From: Streptomyces formicae
Lineage (GTDB): Bacteria; Actinomycetota; Actinomycetes; Streptomycetales; Streptomycetaceae
Reading direction: 5' to 3'
Assembly: GCF_002556545.1 (NCBI RefSeq)
Contig: NZ_CP022685.1
Coordinates: 7,108,001-7,172,000, forward strand
Length of the DNA stretch: 64,000 nt
Numbering within the stretch: the stretch's first letter is position 1; every line of letters starts with the position of its first letter. Position numbers and translations under genes: made by a program. Below the pieces are notes generated by a model that saw only the letters and a list, made by a program, of their open reading frames with translations, ran no database searches and had not been told where the DNA came from. Below, in pieces: positions 1 to 9,682 of this stretch.

Positions 1-1
1 G

Positions 2-862
2 GCGCCGGGCGGCGTCGACGCCACGGCGGGGATCCGCATCCCCGGCGTCTGGTCCCGCAAGGGCGAGTCGCACCAGCGCCCGCACCTGTCGACCATCGAC
101 GCCATGCAGTTCGCGGCCCAGCTCACCGGCCTGTACGTGGCCCACGTCCACGATCTGCCCCCGTCGGGCCACTTCGTCGTACGGTCGCTGTGCATCAAGG
201 CGGGCTGCACGCCCGACGAGGAGTTCCTCGACCGGTTCCCGGTCTCCGCGCTGCACGAGTCGACCCGCGAACTGCCGGGCACGGACCGCGTGTCGACCAC
301 GATGGAGTGCCGCATCGGCTCGATGACCGTCCGGGTCGAGGCCGAGCACTCCGCGTCCGCCGCGCCCGTCTACACCGAGGGCTTCTACGCCCACCCCGAG
401 TACCTGCCGGGCGGGTGGAACGACGCGCCGTACGGGGCGTCCCACCACGGACGCCACCAGTACCTCCTCGACGTGGCGGTCGACGCCGACTCCCTGTCGG
501 CCGACGCCGAACTGCGGATCACCGAGGCGCTCGCCACCCCCGACGCGCCCGCCACCCCCGACGCGCCGCTCGCGCCGACGATGGTCGACCTCTTCGTGTC
601 GGCCCTGCAACTGGGTCAGGTCCTGCTCTACCGGCTCGACGGACTCGACCGCGCCACGTCCAACACCCTCTGGATGCGCGGCACCACCATCACCCCGGCC
701 GACGAGGACCCCGCGCCGCCCGTGCACGACCGGCGCCTGCGCGTGGCCCTGGCCCGCCCGAACGAACTGCCCACCGCCCAGGGCACCTGGCGCGCCGCGC
801 GGATCCAGGCGACGTACGGCGGTCTGCGGCTCGCCTGCAACGTCGCCCACCTCCTGCCCTGA
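2..862 (+). CDS. AvrD family protein (5'-truncated by the window edge)
   Basis: The frame is open from the first full codon, so the start lies outside the window; about 286 residues are visible. The sequence matches the AvrD family by overall character, including an N-terminal stretch around IPGVWSRKGESHQRPHLS and a later YLLDVAVDA segment. In Pseudomonas syringae AvrD directs synthesis of syringolides from a beta-ketoacyl unit and a pentulose; that is family knowledge. Directly downstream are KAS III, ACP and HAD phosphatase genes on the same strand, which could supply the beta-ketoacyl chain and remove a sugar phosphate. A small in-frame duplication (ATPDAP twice, near 533-566) gives a Pro/Ala linker. 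The product is inferred; the family call is fairly secure. Confidence 0.8.
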   Translation, partial: APGGVDATAGIRIPGVWSRKGESHQRPHLSTIDAMQFAAQLTGLYVAHVHDLPPSGHFVVRSLCIKAGCTPDEEFLDRFPVSALHESTRELPGTDRVSTTMECRIGSMTVRVEAEHSASAAPVYTEGFYAHPEYLPGGWNDAPYGASHHGRHQYLLDVAVDADSLSADAELRITEALATPDAPATPDAPLAPTMVDLFVSALQLGQVLLYRLDGLDRATSNTLWMRGTTITPADEDPAPPVHDRRLRVALARPNELPTAQGTWRAARIQATYGGLRLACNVAHLLP

Positions 863-901
863 CCGACCACCGCACTCCGCAACCGGAAAGGAAGGCCACG
901 C

Positions 902-1921
902 ATGGCGTACCGACCTGCCGCGCTCATGGGACTCGGCAGCTACCTCCCGCCCTGGGTGATCAGCAACGAGGACCTCGCGGCCGAACTCGACACCACCGAT
1001 GAGTGGATCACCACGCGGACCGGCATCCGCGCCCGCCACCGGGTCTCGCCCGGCACCTCGACGGGGGACCTCGCCGTCGAGGCGGGGCACCGGGCGCTGA
1101 AGTCGGCGGGACTCGACGCGGAACCGGGCGCCGTGGACGCCGTCGTCCTCGCCACCACCACGCCGGACCACCCCTGCCCGGCCACCGCGCCCGACGTCGC
1201 CGCCCGCCTGGGGCTCGGTCCCATCGGGGCGTACGACATCTCGGCCGTGTGCTCCGGATTCCTCTACGCCCTGGCCACCGCCTCCGCGCAGATCACCGCC
1301 GGACAGGCCGAGCGCATCCTGGTGATCGGGGCCGAGACGTACTCGACCATCATCAATCCCGCCGACCGGACCACCTCGGTGATCTTCGGCGACGGGGCGG
1401 GCGCCGTCGTCCTCGCCGCGGCCGAGGACTCCGGTCGGCCCGGCGTCCTGCTCGGCGTCGACCTGGGCTCCGACGGCCTGCACCGCGACCTCATCAGCAT
1501 TCCGGCCGGTGGCTCCCGGCAGCGCTCCACCCCGGGTGAACCCGACCCCGACGACCGGTACTTCACGATGCAGGGCAAGAAGGTGTTCGCCGCGGCGGTC
1601 GCCAGGATGGCGGAGTCGTCCACCTCGGTGCTCGACAGCATCGGCTGGACCACCGGATCGGTCGACCACCTGGTGGGCCACCAGGCCAACGCGCGCATCC
1701 TCAAGGCGCTCGCCAAGCAGCTCGGCATCCCCGAGGAGCGGGCCGTCGTCCATCTCGACCGGGTCGGCAACACCTCGGCCGCCTCGATCCCGCTGGCGCT
1801 GGCGCACGCGGCGTCGCAGGGCACGCTCACGCCGGGCTCACGCGTCCTGCTCACCGCGTTCGGCGGCGGGCTCACCTGGGGGTCGGTCGCCCTGACCTGG
1901 CCCGACGTGACGCCCGCCTGA
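902..1921 (+). CDS. Ketoacyl-ACP synthase III (FabH-like)
   Basis: A 339-residue thiolase-fold condensing enzyme that would elongate an acyl-CoA or acyl-ACP starter. The catalytic triad is complete: Cys117 in AVCSGFLYAL, His260 in VGHQANARI and Asn290 in GNTSAASIPLAL. Length and motifs fit FabH-type synthases. An AAGGAAGG ribosome site precedes the ATG. It lies 39 bp after the AvrD gene and 50 bp before an ACP gene, so the three look like one transcript. The setting points to a specialised pathway rather than housekeeping fatty-acid initiation, where fabH usually sits with fabD, acpP and fabF. Confidence 0.9.
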   Translation: MAYRPAALMGLGSYLPPWVISNEDLAAELDTTDEWITTRTGIRARHRVSPGTSTGDLAVEAGHRALKSAGLDAEPGAVDAVVLATTTPDHPCPATAPDVAARLGLGPIGAYDISAVCSGFLYALATASAQITAGQAERILVIGAETYSTIINPADRTTSVIFGDGAGAVVLAAAEDSGRPGVLLGVDLGSDGLHRDLISIPAGGSRQRSTPGEPDPDDRYFTMQGKKVFAAAVARMAESSTSVLDSIGWTTGSVDHLVGHQANARILKALAKQLGIPEERAVVHLDRVGNTSAASIPLALAHAASQGTLTPGSRVLLTAFGGGLTWGSVALTWPDVTPA

Positions 1922-1971
1922 CCCTCACGCACCACGACTCCTCTCTACTCCAGAACAGCGAGTTATCTGTC

Positions 1972-2232
1972 ATGACCATGCAAACCATTGCCCACTCCTC
2001 CACCCTCTCCGCCGAGTTGATGGAGATCCTCACCACCGAGTACGAGGCGCCGGAGGGCACCACCGCCGACACCGCGTACGACATGCTCGGCTTCGACTCC
2101 CTCGTGCTCGTCGAGCTGGCCGTCGCGCTGACCAAGCAGTTCGGCGTGCAGGTCACCGACGACGAGCTCCAGGAGGCCGGGAACATCGCGGGGACCATCG
2201 AGCTCCTGCGCGCCAAGGGCGTGCCCGCCTAG
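1972..2232 (+). CDS. Acyl carrier protein
   Basis: An 86-residue carrier protein. The phosphopantetheine attachment serine is Ser43 in the LGFDSLVLVEL motif. It would tether the acyl chain made by the adjacent KAS III and present it to the AvrD-type enzyme. It is part of the AvrD-KAS III-ACP-HAD run on the plus strand. The short N-terminal extension is Ser/Thr rich and carries no recognisable signal. It is most probably dedicated to this cluster; a link to primary fatty-acid synthesis is less likely given the neighbours. Confidence 0.9.
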   Translation: MTMQTIAHSSTLSAELMEILTTEYEAPEGTTADTAYDMLGFDSLVLVELAVALTKQFGVQVTDDELQEAGNIAGTIELLRAKGVPA

Positions 2233-2256
2233 TCCGGCGCCGCACGGACCGAGCGG

Positions 2257-2287
2257 GGCGGCGGCCGGTCCCCACCGGGCCGCCGCC
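2257..2287 (+). terminator. GC-rich hairpin between ACP and HAD genes
   Basis: The arms GGCGGCGGCC (2257-2266) and GGCCGCCGCC (2278-2287) are exact complements and can extend inward with one bulged base. There is no U-tract. It could attenuate transcription between the ACP and phosphatase genes or simply stabilise the 3' end of the upstream message. Confidence 0.45.
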
Positions 2288-2324
2288 CGCCCGCACTTCG
2301 CCCCGACCACCCCGAGGAGCACCG

Positions 2325-3104
2325 ATGAACCGCACCAGGCTGGCGTTCTTCGACGTCGACGGCACCCTGACCACGGCGACCACCCTCTTCCGTTTCCTGC
2401 GCCACTACCTGGCCGCCGAGGGGCACGAGCCGCACGAGTACGACCGGCGGCGCCAGCGGCTCAAGGCCATGACGGAGATCGGCGTACCGAGGGAGCGCAC
2501 GAACCTCGCGTACTTCGAGAACTTCGCGGGGGCCGGCGCCGCGCGCGTGTCGGCGCTGGCGCGCGACTGGTTCGCCGCCGAGCTCCGGCAGGGCGGCCTC
2601 TTCAACGCCTGCGCGCTCGACGCCCTGCGCGGGCACCGGGACGCGGGGGACCGGATCGTGCTCGTCTCCGGTTCGTTCGCCGCCTGCCTCGCGCCGCTCG
2701 CCGAGCACATCGGCGCCGACGAGGTCTGGTCGACCTCGCCGGAGATCGCGCACGGCCGCTACACCGGAGGGCTCAACCGCCCGCCCATGATCGGCCGCGC
2801 GAAGGCCGACGCCGTGCGTCTCGCCGCCGCCGCGCACCGGGCCGCGCCCGAGGACTGCGTCGCCTACGGCGACCACGCCTCGGACCTGCCCATGCTGGAG
2901 GCCACCGGATCCGCCGCGGTCGTCGGCGGCGATCCCGCGCTGCGCGCGCTCGCCCGGCGCCGCTGCTGGCGGCTCCTGCCCGGCGCCCCGGCCCCGGAGC
3001 CGCTGCCGCGCCCCGACGCGGGCCCGAGCCCGAATAATCCCGAGTGTGCCTCCGGTGTTTCGCTGTACGTTTCACAGGAACGCGCGCGGACCACCGCGGC
3101 GTGA
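2325..3104 (+). CDS. HAD-IB family phosphatase (SerB-like)
   Basis: A 259-residue haloacid dehalogenase-superfamily phosphatase. Motif I is FFDVDGTLT with nucleophile Asp10 and acid/base Asp12; motif II is VSGSF; motif III includes the later Lys; motif IV is YGDHASDLPML. The HAD-IB subfamily includes phosphoserine phosphatases. Next to AvrD, KAS III and ACP genes, dephosphorylation of a sugar-phosphate-derived intermediate is a plausible role, but that is inference. The start is supported by GAGGAG upstream of the ATG. The C-terminal ~40 residues are low-complexity and may be poorly structured. Confidence 0.85.
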   Translation: MNRTRLAFFDVDGTLTTATTLFRFLRHYLAAEGHEPHEYDRRRQRLKAMTEIGVPRERTNLAYFENFAGAGAARVSALARDWFAAELRQGGLFNACALDALRGHRDAGDRIVLVSGSFAACLAPLAEHIGADEVWSTSPEIAHGRYTGGLNRPPMIGRAKADAVRLAAAAHRAAPEDCVAYGDHASDLPMLEATGSAAVVGGDPALRALARRRCWRLLPGAPAPEPLPRPDAGPSPNNPECASGVSLYVSQERARTTAA

Positions 3105-3176
3105 CACCGGCGCGTGCGCCACACCGGCGGGACCGGTGCGTACGCACAGCTCAGACTCCCTTTCGAGGCCCACCCC

Positions 3177-4679
3177 GTGTTCCTGACGATCAGCACAACC
3201 GGCACCCCCGAACGCCCGGCGACCGACCTCGGGTTCCTGCTCCACAAGCACCCCGAGAAGGCGCAGGCGTTCTCCACGTCGTACGGCACCGCGCACGTCG
3301 TCTACCCCGAGGCGAGCGACGAGCGCTGCACGGCCGCGCTGCTCCTGGAGGTCGATCCCGTCGCGCTCGTGCGGCGCGGCAAAGGCAAGGGCAAGGGCCG
3401 GGGCGGTGCGCCCGACGCGGCGCTCGCGCAGTACGTGAACGACCGGCCCTACGCCGCGTCCTCGCTGCTCGCGGTGGCGCTGAGCGCGGTGTTCTCCAGC
3501 GCGATGCGCGGCGTGTGCGCCGCGCGTCCCGAGCGGGCCGCGCAGCCGCTGCCGCTGCGGATCCAGGTGCCCGCGCTGCCCGCGCGCGGCGGCGCCGAGC
3601 TGGTGCGGGGGCTCTTCGAGCCGCTGGGCTGGACGGTGGAGGCGACGCCCGTGCCGCTGGACGAGCGGTTCCCCGAGTGGGGCGAATCGCGGTACGTGCG
3701 GCTCGTGCTCGACGTGCCCGAGGGCAGGCTGACCCTGGGCGAGGCGCTGCGGCACCTCTACGTGCTGCTCCCGGTGCTCGACGACGCCAAGCACTACTGG
3801 GTCTCGCCCGACGAGGTCGACAAGCTGCTTCGCGCGGGTGAGGGCTGGCTCGCGGCCCACCCGGAGCAGAAGGTCATCACCGACCGCTATCTGGCGCGCC
3901 GTTGGTCCCTGACCCGCGAGGCGAGGGAGCGGCTCGAACTGGTGCGGCTCGCCGAGGCCGACGACACGGACGTCGAGGAGATCGACAACGCGGTCGACGA
4001 GGAGACCGACACCGACGAACAGCCGGTGCCGCTCGCCGTGCGCCGCCGCACGGCGATCCTCGCCGAGCTGGCCGCTTCGGGCGCCTCGCGCGTGCTCGAC
4101 CTGGGCTGCGGGCAGGGCCAGTTGGTGCAGGAACTGCTCAAGGACGTCCGCTACACCGAGATCGTCGGCGTGGACGTGTCCGTGCGCGCGCTGACCGTCG
4201 CCGCGCGGCGGCTGAAGCTGGACCGCATGGGCGAGCGCAGGGCCGAGCGCGTCACGCTGACGCAGGGCTCGCTCGCGTACACCGACAAGCGGCTCAAGGG
4301 GTACGACGCCGCCGTGCTCAGCGAGGTCGTCGAGCACCTCGACATCGAGCGGCTGCCCGCCCTGGAGTACGCGGTGTTCGGCTCCGCGCGGCCCCGCACC
4401 GTCCTCGTGACCACGCCGAACGTCGAGTACAACGTGCGCTGGGAGACCCTGCCCGCCGGACACGCGCGGCACGGCGACCACCGCTTCGAGTGGACCCGCG
4501 AGGAGTTCCGCGCCTGGGCCCACCGGGTCGCCGAACGGCACGGGTACGACGTGCGGTTCGAGCCCGTCGGGGACGAGGACCCCGAGGTGGGACCGCCGAC
4601 CCAGCTGGCGGCCTTCACGCGGCAGGACAAGAACGCGACACCCGGCAACGACAAGAAGAAGGAGGTGCGGGCCGCATGA
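3177..4679 (+). CDS. hen1: Bacterial Hen1 3'-terminal RNA ribose 2'-O-methyltransferase
   Basis: Hen1 methylates the 2'-OH at the 3' end of cleaved RNA before it is resealed by Pnkp. I chose the GTG at 3177 because it gives the typical N-terminus MFLTISTTGTPERPATDLG and has GAGG 8 bp upstream; 500 residues result. The N-terminal half is the bacterial-specific ligase-activating domain. The C-terminal half has the SAM-binding VLDLGCGQGQLV (about residue 305), the metal-binding EVVEHL motif and a downstream GDHRFEWTREEF histidine. A lysine/glycine run (GKGKGKG) lies near residue 70. The stop overlaps the pnkp start by ATGA, so the pair is translationally coupled. Confidence 0.95.
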   Translation: MFLTISTTGTPERPATDLGFLLHKHPEKAQAFSTSYGTAHVVYPEASDERCTAALLLEVDPVALVRRGKGKGKGRGGAPDAALAQYVNDRPYAASSLLAVALSAVFSSAMRGVCAARPERAAQPLPLRIQVPALPARGGAELVRGLFEPLGWTVEATPVPLDERFPEWGESRYVRLVLDVPEGRLTLGEALRHLYVLLPVLDDAKHYWVSPDEVDKLLRAGEGWLAAHPEQKVITDRYLARRWSLTREARERLELVRLAEADDTDVEEIDNAVDEETDTDEQPVPLAVRRRTAILAELAASGASRVLDLGCGQGQLVQELLKDVRYTEIVGVDVSVRALTVAARRLKLDRMGERRAERVTLTQGSLAYTDKRLKGYDAAVLSEVVEHLDIERLPALEYAVFGSARPRTVLVTTPNVEYNVRWETLPAGHARHGDHRFEWTREEFRAWAHRVAERHGYDVRFEPVGDEDPEVGPPTQLAAFTRQDKNATPGNDKKKEVRAA

Positions 4680-7240
4680 CGAACGACATCAGTACCGGCA
4701 CCGAAGCAGCCCGCGCGGCCCGCGTGCTGCCCGTCACCGACCTCTCCCTCGTGGTCCTGATCGGCGCCACGGGATCGGGCAAGTCCACCTTCGCGCGCAG
4801 GCACTTCGCGCCCACCGAGGTCCTCTCCAGCGACTTCTGCCGGGGGCTCGTCGCCGACGACGAGAACGACCAGGGCGCGAGCCGTGACGCCTTCGACGTG
4901 CTGCACTACATCGCGGGCAAGCGCCTGGCCGCGGGACGCCGCACCGTCGTCGACGCGACCAGCGTGCAGAGCGACAGCCGCAAGCAGCTGATCGAGCTGG
5001 CCAGGGCGCACGACGTGCTGCCCATCGCCATCGTGCTCGACGTGCCCGAGGAGGTCTGCGCCGAGCGCAACGCCGCGCGCGCGGACCGGGCGGGCATCCC
5101 GCGCCGCGTCATCCAGCGCCACCAGCGCGAACTGCGCCGCTCCCTGCGGAACCTGGAGCGCGAGGGCTTCAGGAAGGTGCACGTCCTGCGGGGCGTGGCG
5201 GAGGTCGAGGCCGCCGAGATCGTCACCGAGAAGCGGTACAACGACCTCACCCACCTCGTCGGGCCCTTCGACATCATCGGCGACATCCACGGCTGCGCCT
5301 CCGAACTGGACACCCTGCTCGGCAAGCTCGGCTACGTGGAGGGGGCGCACCCCGAGGGCCGTACCGCCGTGTTCGTCGGCGACCTCGTCGACCGGGGCCC
5401 GGACACCCCCGGCGTGCTGCGCCGCGTGATGTCGATGGTCGCGGACGGCACCGCGCTCTGCGTGCCGGGCAACCACGAGAACAAGCTCGGCCGGTACCTC
5501 AAGGGCCGGGGCGTCCAGCACACCCACGGACTCGCCGAGACCGCCGCGCAGTTGGCGGAGGAGAGCGACGAATTCCGGGCCCAGGTGCGGGAGTTCGTGG
5601 ACGGGCTCGTCTCGCACTACGTCCTGGACGGCGGAAGGCTGGTCGTCTGCCACGCCGGGCTGCCCGAGAAGTACCACGGCCGTACGTCGGGCCGGGTGCG
5701 CTCGCACGCGCTGTACGGCGACACGACCGGCGAGACCGACGAGTTCGGCCTGCCGGTGCGCTACCCGTGGGCGGAGGAGTACCGGGGCAAGGCCGCGGTC
5801 GTCTACGGCCACACCCCCGTGCCCACCGCGACCTGGCTGAACAACACCATCTGCCTGGACACCGGCGCGGTGTTCGGCGGGCGGCTCACCGCGTTGCGCT
5901 GGCCGGAGCGCGAGCTCGTCGACGTACCGGCCGAACAGGTCTGGTACGAGCCGTCGAGGCCGCTGGGCACCGAGGCGCCGGGCGGGCACGAGGGACGCCC
6001 GCTCGACCTGAACGACGTGCGGGGCCGCCGGGTGGTGGAGAGCCGGCACGCGGGCCGCGTCGCCGTGCGCGAGGAGAACGCGGCCGCGGCTCTGGAGGTC
6101 ATGAGCCGCTTCGCCGTCGATCCGCGGCTGCTTCCGTACCTGCCGCCGACGATGGCGCCGACGGCCACGTCGCAGTGCGAAGGCTACTTGGAGCACCCGG
6201 CCGAGGCGTTCGCCTCGTATGCCGCTGACGGCGTCGCCCGCGTCGTGTGCGAGGAGAAGCACATGGGCTCGCGCGCGGTGGCCCTGGTCTGCCGTGACGC
6301 GGACGCGGCCCGCGAGCGGTTCGGTACGGACGGCCCCACCGGCTCGCTCTACACCCGCACGGGACGGCCCTTCTTCTCCGACGGGTCCGTCACCGAGGAG
6401 ATACTCGACCGCCTGCGCGCCGCCGTCACCGAGGCGGGCCTGTGGGAGGAGCTGGCCACCGACTGGCTGCTGCTCGACGCCGAGTTGATGCCCTGGTCGC
6501 TCAAGGCGTCCGGGCTGCTCCGCACGCAGTACGCGGCGGTGGGCGCCGCGTCCGGAGCCGTCTTCCCCGATGCGCTCGCCGCCCTGGAAGCGGCGAAGGC
6601 GCGCGGTGTGGACACCGGCGCGCTGCTCGCCGGGCAGCGCGAACGGGCTGCCGACGCGGCCGCGTTCACCGACGCCTACCGGCGCTACTGCTGGCCGACG
6701 GACGGCCTCGAAGGGGTGCGGCTCGCGCCGTTCCAGCTCCTCGCCGTCCAGGGCAGGAGCCTCGCCGGTCTCCCGCACGACGAGCAGCTCGCGCTGATCG
6801 ACCGCATGGTGGAGCACGACGGCACGGGCCTGTTGCGGACCACGCGCAGGCTGTACGTCGACACGGGCGACGAGGAGTCCGTCCGCGCGGGCGTCGACTG
6901 GTGGCTGGAGATGACCAGCAGGGGCGGCGAGGGCATGGTCGTCAAGCCGGTCGGGGCCCTGGTCCGCGACGGCAAGGGCCGCCTCGTCCAGCCCGGCATC
7001 AAGTGCCGGGGCCGCGAGTACCTGCGGATCATCTACGGTCCCGAGTACACGCGCCCGGAGAACCTGGCGAAGCTGCGCGGCCGTTTCCTCGGCCACAAGC
7101 GCTCGCTCGCCATTCGGGAGTACGCCCTCGGCCTGGAGGCCCTGGACCGGCTCGCGGAGGGTGAGCCGCTGTGGCGGGTGCACGAGTCGGTGTTCGCGGT
7201 CCTCGCCCTGGAGTCGGAGCCGGTGGACCCGAGGCTCTGA
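4676..7240 (+). CDS. pnkp: Polynucleotide kinase-phosphatase / RNA ligase (Pnkp)
   Basis: An 854-residue three-domain RNA end-healing and sealing enzyme. The N-terminal 5'-kinase carries the P-loop GATGSGKST at residues 30-38. The middle calcineurin-like 2',3'-phosphatase shows GDIHG near residue 200, then [16 protein letters not shown] and YGHTPV. The C-terminal ligase/adenylyltransferase domain has the nucleophile motif EEKHMGSR near residue 525. Pnkp works with Hen1, whose gene overlaps it upstream. The known role is repair of ribotoxin-cleaved RNAs such as tRNAs. Nothing seems truncated. The arginine deiminase gene follows after about 60 bp and is probably separate. Confidence 0.95.
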   Translation: MTNDISTGTEAARAARVLPVTDLSLVVLIGATGSGKSTFARRHFAPTEVLSSDFCRGLVADDENDQGASRDAFDVLHYIAGKRLAAGRRTVVDATSVQSDSRKQLIELARAHDVLPIAIVLDVPEEVCAERNAARADRAGIPRRVIQRHQRELRRSLRNLEREGFRKVHVLRGVAEVEAAEIVTEKRYNDLTHLVGPFDIIGDIHGCASELDTLLGKLGYVEGAHPEGRTAVFVGDLVDRGPDTPGVLRRVMSMVADGTALCVPGNHENKLGRYLKGRGVQHTHGLAETAAQLAEESDEFRAQVREFVDGLVSHYVLDGGRLVVCHAGLPEKYHGRTSGRVRSHALYGDTTGETDEFGLPVRYPWAEEYRGKAAVVYGHTPVPTATWLNNTICLDTGAVFGGRLTALRWPERELVDVPAEQVWYEPSRPLGTEAPGGHEGRPLDLNDVRGRRVVESRHAGRVAVREENAAAALEVMSRFAVDPRLLPYLPPTMAPTATSQCEGYLEHPAEAFASYAADGVARVVCEEKHMGSRAVALVCRDADAARERFGTDGPTGSLYTRTGRPFFSDGSVTEEILDRLRAAVTEAGLWEELATDWLLLDAELMPWSLKASGLLRTQYAAVGAASGAVFPDALAALEAAKARGVDTGALLAGQRERAADAAAFTDAYRRYCWPTDGLEGVRLAPFQLLAVQGRSLAGLPHDEQLALIDRMVEHDGTGLLRTTRRLYVDTGDEESVRAGVDWWLEMTSRGGEGMVVKPVGALVRDGKGRLVQPGIKCRGREYLRIIYGPEYTRPENLAKLRGRFLGHKRSLAIREYALGLEALDRLAEGEPLWRVHESVFAVLALESEPVDPRL

Positions 7241-7302
7241 GCACGCCTTTGGGTGTGTCATTGCCCGCGCGTAGGCCGTCCGGCCGGGGAAAGATGGACT
7301 CC

Positions 7303-8535
7303 ATGGGATTCCATGTCGACTCCGAGGCCGGGCGGCTGCGCCGCGTCATCCTGCACCGCCCCGATCTGGAGCTCAAGCGTCTGACTCCGAGCAACAAGGA
7401 CGCCCTGCTCTTCGACGACGTCCTGTGGGTGCGCAGGGCCCGCCAGGAGCACGACGGGTTCGCGGACGTGCTGCGCGACCGGGGCGTCGAGGTCCACCTC
7501 TTCGGCGATCTGCTGACCGAGACCCTGGACGTGCCGGAGGCCCGGCTCCTCGTCCTCGACCGGGTCTTCGACGAGAAGGAGTACGGGCCGCTGGCCACCG
7601 ACCACCTGCGGATGGCCTTCGAGACGCTGCCGTCCGCCCAACTGGCCGAGGCGCTGATCGGCGGGATGACCAAGCGGGAGTTCCTCGCGGGCAACGCCGA
7701 GCCGACGTCCGTGCGCTTCCACTGCATGGACCTGGACGACTTCCTGCTCGGTCCGCTGCCCAACCACCTCTTCACGCGCGACACCTCGGCCTGGATATAC
7801 GACGGCGTCTCGATCAACGCGATGCGCTGGCCCGCGCGGCAGCGCGAGACCGTGCACTTCGAGGCGATCTACCAGCACCACCCGCTGTTCCGGGGGGCCG
7901 GCTTCAACATCTGGTCGCAGGGGCAGGCGGACTACCCCTCCACCATCGAGGGCGGCGACGTCCTGGTGATCGGCAAGGGCGCGGTCCTCATCGGCATGAG
8001 CGAGCGCACCACGCCGCAGGCCGTCGAGATGCTCGCGCACAAGCTGTTCGCGGCGGGCTCGGCGAAGACGATCGTGGCGCTCGACATGCCGAAGCGGCGC
8101 GCGTTCATGCACCTGGACACCGTCATGACGATGGTCGACGGCGACACCTTCACGCAGTACGCGGGGCTCGGCATGCTCCGCTCGTACACCATCGAACCGG
8201 GCGTCGGCGAGCGGGAGTTGAAGGTGACCGACCATCCGCCCGAGCACATGCACCGGGCGATCGCCGCAGCGCTCGGCCTGAGCGAGGTCCGGGTCCTGAC
8301 CGCCACCCAGGACGTGCACGCGGCCGAGCGCGAGCAGTGGGACGACGGGTGCAACGTCCTCGCGGTGGAGCCGGGCGTCGTCGTCGCCTACGAGCGGAAC
8401 TCGACGACGAACACGCATCTGCGCAAGCAGGGCATCGAGGTGATCGAGATCAGGGGGAGCGAGCTGGGGCGCGGCAGGGGCGGTCCCCGCTGCATGAGCT
8501 GTCCGGTGGAGCGGGACGCGGTGCCGGGGGCGTAG
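7303..8535 (+). CDS. arcA: Arginine deiminase
   Basis: Converts L-arginine to citrulline and ammonia. The 410-residue protein has [22 protein letters not shown], the [10 protein letters not shown] segment and the catalytic cysteine in [10 protein letters not shown] near the C-terminus. I prefer the ATG at 7303 ([10 protein letters not shown]), which leaves a normal distance to GGGGA at 7286-7290; an ATG at 7294 would add three residues. Ornithine carbamoyltransferase and an amino-acid permease follow on the same strand, matching a catabolic ADI route. No carbamate kinase gene is present in the window. Confidence 0.93.
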   Translation: MGFHVDSEAGRLRRVILHRPDLELKRLTPSNKDALLFDDVLWVRRARQEHDGFADVLRDRGVEVHLFGDLLTETLDVPEARLLVLDRVFDEKEYGPLATDHLRMAFETLPSAQLAEALIGGMTKREFLAGNAEPTSVRFHCMDLDDFLLGPLPNHLFTRDTSAWIYDGVSINAMRWPARQRETVHFEAIYQHHPLFRGAGFNIWSQGQADYPSTIEGGDVLVIGKGAVLIGMSERTTPQAVEMLAHKLFAAGSAKTIVALDMPKRRAFMHLDTVMTMVDGDTFTQYAGLGMLRSYTIEPGVGERELKVTDHPPEHMHRAIAAALGLSEVRVLTATQDVHAAEREQWDDGCNVLAVEPGVVVAYERNSTTNTHLRKQGIEVIEIRGSELGRGRGGPRCMSCPVERDAVPGA

Positions 8536-8574
8536 CCAGTACCCTCGCCGGTCCGCGCCCGTTCCCGCGTGTAT

Positions 8575-8603
8575 AGAAATGTGGAGCATCGTATATAGTT
8601 TCA
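8575..8603. promoter_or_regulatory. AT-rich promoter/operator with ARG-box-like site upstream of OTC
   Basis: A sharp AT-rich patch in otherwise GC-rich DNA. CGTAT-ATAG-TTTCA (8590-8603) matches 7 of 10 defined positions of the ArgR half-site pattern TGAAT-N4-ATTCA. It lies about 33 bp before the OTC start. ArgR binding is inferred. Confidence 0.4.
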
Positions 8604-8635
8604 ATGTCCCCGTATCCGCATCCCAGGAGCGCCCC

Positions 8636-9634
8636 ATGGCCACAGACCTCACCGGCCGCCACTTCCTCAAGGAGCTGGACTTCACCGCCGACGAGTTCCG
8701 CGGCCTGCTCGACCTGGCCGCCGAGCTGAAGGCGGCGAAGAAGGCCGGGACCGAGACGCAGCTCCTGCGCGGCAGGAACGTCGCCCTGATCTTCGAGAAG
8801 AGCTCCACGAGGACGCGCTGCGCCTTCGAGGTGGCCGCCGCCGACCAGGGCGCGTCGACGACGTACATCGACCCGGCGGGCTCGCACATCGGCACCAAGG
8901 AGTCCGCCAAGGACACCGCCCGGGTGCTCGGCCGGATGTTCGACGCGATCCAGTTCCGCGGGGACGCGCAGGAGACCGTCGAGACGCTCGCCGCCCACGC
9001 GGGCGTGCCGGTCTACAACGGCCTGACGGACGAGTGGCACCCCACCCAGATGCTCGCCGACGTCCTCACGATGACCGAGCACAGCGCCAAGCCCCTCGCC
9101 GAGATCGCCTTCGCCTACCTCGGCGACGCCCGCTTCAACACGGGCAGCTCGTACCTGATCACCGGCGCCCTGCTCGGCATGGACGTCCGCCTGGTCGCGC
9201 CCCGGGCCTACTGGCCCGCCGACGAGATCGTCGCGAAGGCCCGCGAGCTGGCCGAGGACAGCGGTGCCCGCATCACGCTCACCGAGGACGTCCCCGAGGG
9301 CGTGCGCGGCGCCGACTTCGTCGTCACCGACGTCTGGGTGTCCATCGGCGAGCCCAAGCAGGTGTGGGCCGAGCGCATAGCCGCCCTCGCGCCGTACGCG
9401 GTGACGATGGACGTCCTGCGCGCCACGGGGAACGCGGACGTGAAGTTCCTGCACTGCCTGCCCGCCTTCCACGACCTCGGCACCACGGTCGCGCGCGAGA
9501 TCCACGAGACCTACGGCCTGGAGTCCCTTGAGGTCACCGACGAGGTCTTCGAGTCGGCGCACTCCGTCGTCTTCGACGAGGCCGAGAACCGGCTGCACAC
9601 CATCAAGGCGATCCTCGTCGCGACCCTGGCCTGA
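8636..9634 (+). CDS. argF: Ornithine carbamoyltransferase
   Basis: Interconverts citrulline plus phosphate with ornithine plus carbamoyl phosphate. The 332-residue protein shows the carbamoyl-phosphate loop [25 protein letters not shown] and the ornithine-site HCLPAF. Start ATG 8636 has AGGAG at 8625-8629. Placement between arginine deiminase and an APC permease suggests the catabolic (arcB-like) role, though sequence alone does not separate it from biosynthetic ArgF. An AT-rich putative operator precedes it, so it may have its own promoter rather than depend on arcA. Confidence 0.93.
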   Translation: MATDLTGRHFLKELDFTADEFRGLLDLAAELKAAKKAGTETQLLRGRNVALIFEKSSTRTRCAFEVAAADQGASTTYIDPAGSHIGTKESAKDTARVLGRMFDAIQFRGDAQETVETLAAHAGVPVYNGLTDEWHPTQMLADVLTMTEHSAKPLAEIAFAYLGDARFNTGSSYLITGALLGMDVRLVAPRAYWPADEIVAKARELAEDSGARITLTEDVPEGVRGADFVVTDVWVSIGEPKQVWAERIAALAPYAVTMDVLRATGNADVKFLHCLPAFHDLGTTVAREIHETYGLESLEVTDEVFESAHSVVFDEAENRLHTIKAILVATLA

Positions 9635-9682
9635 CCGTTCCCACCGCACCACCCCAGCACCACCAGAAACGAGAACCACCCC

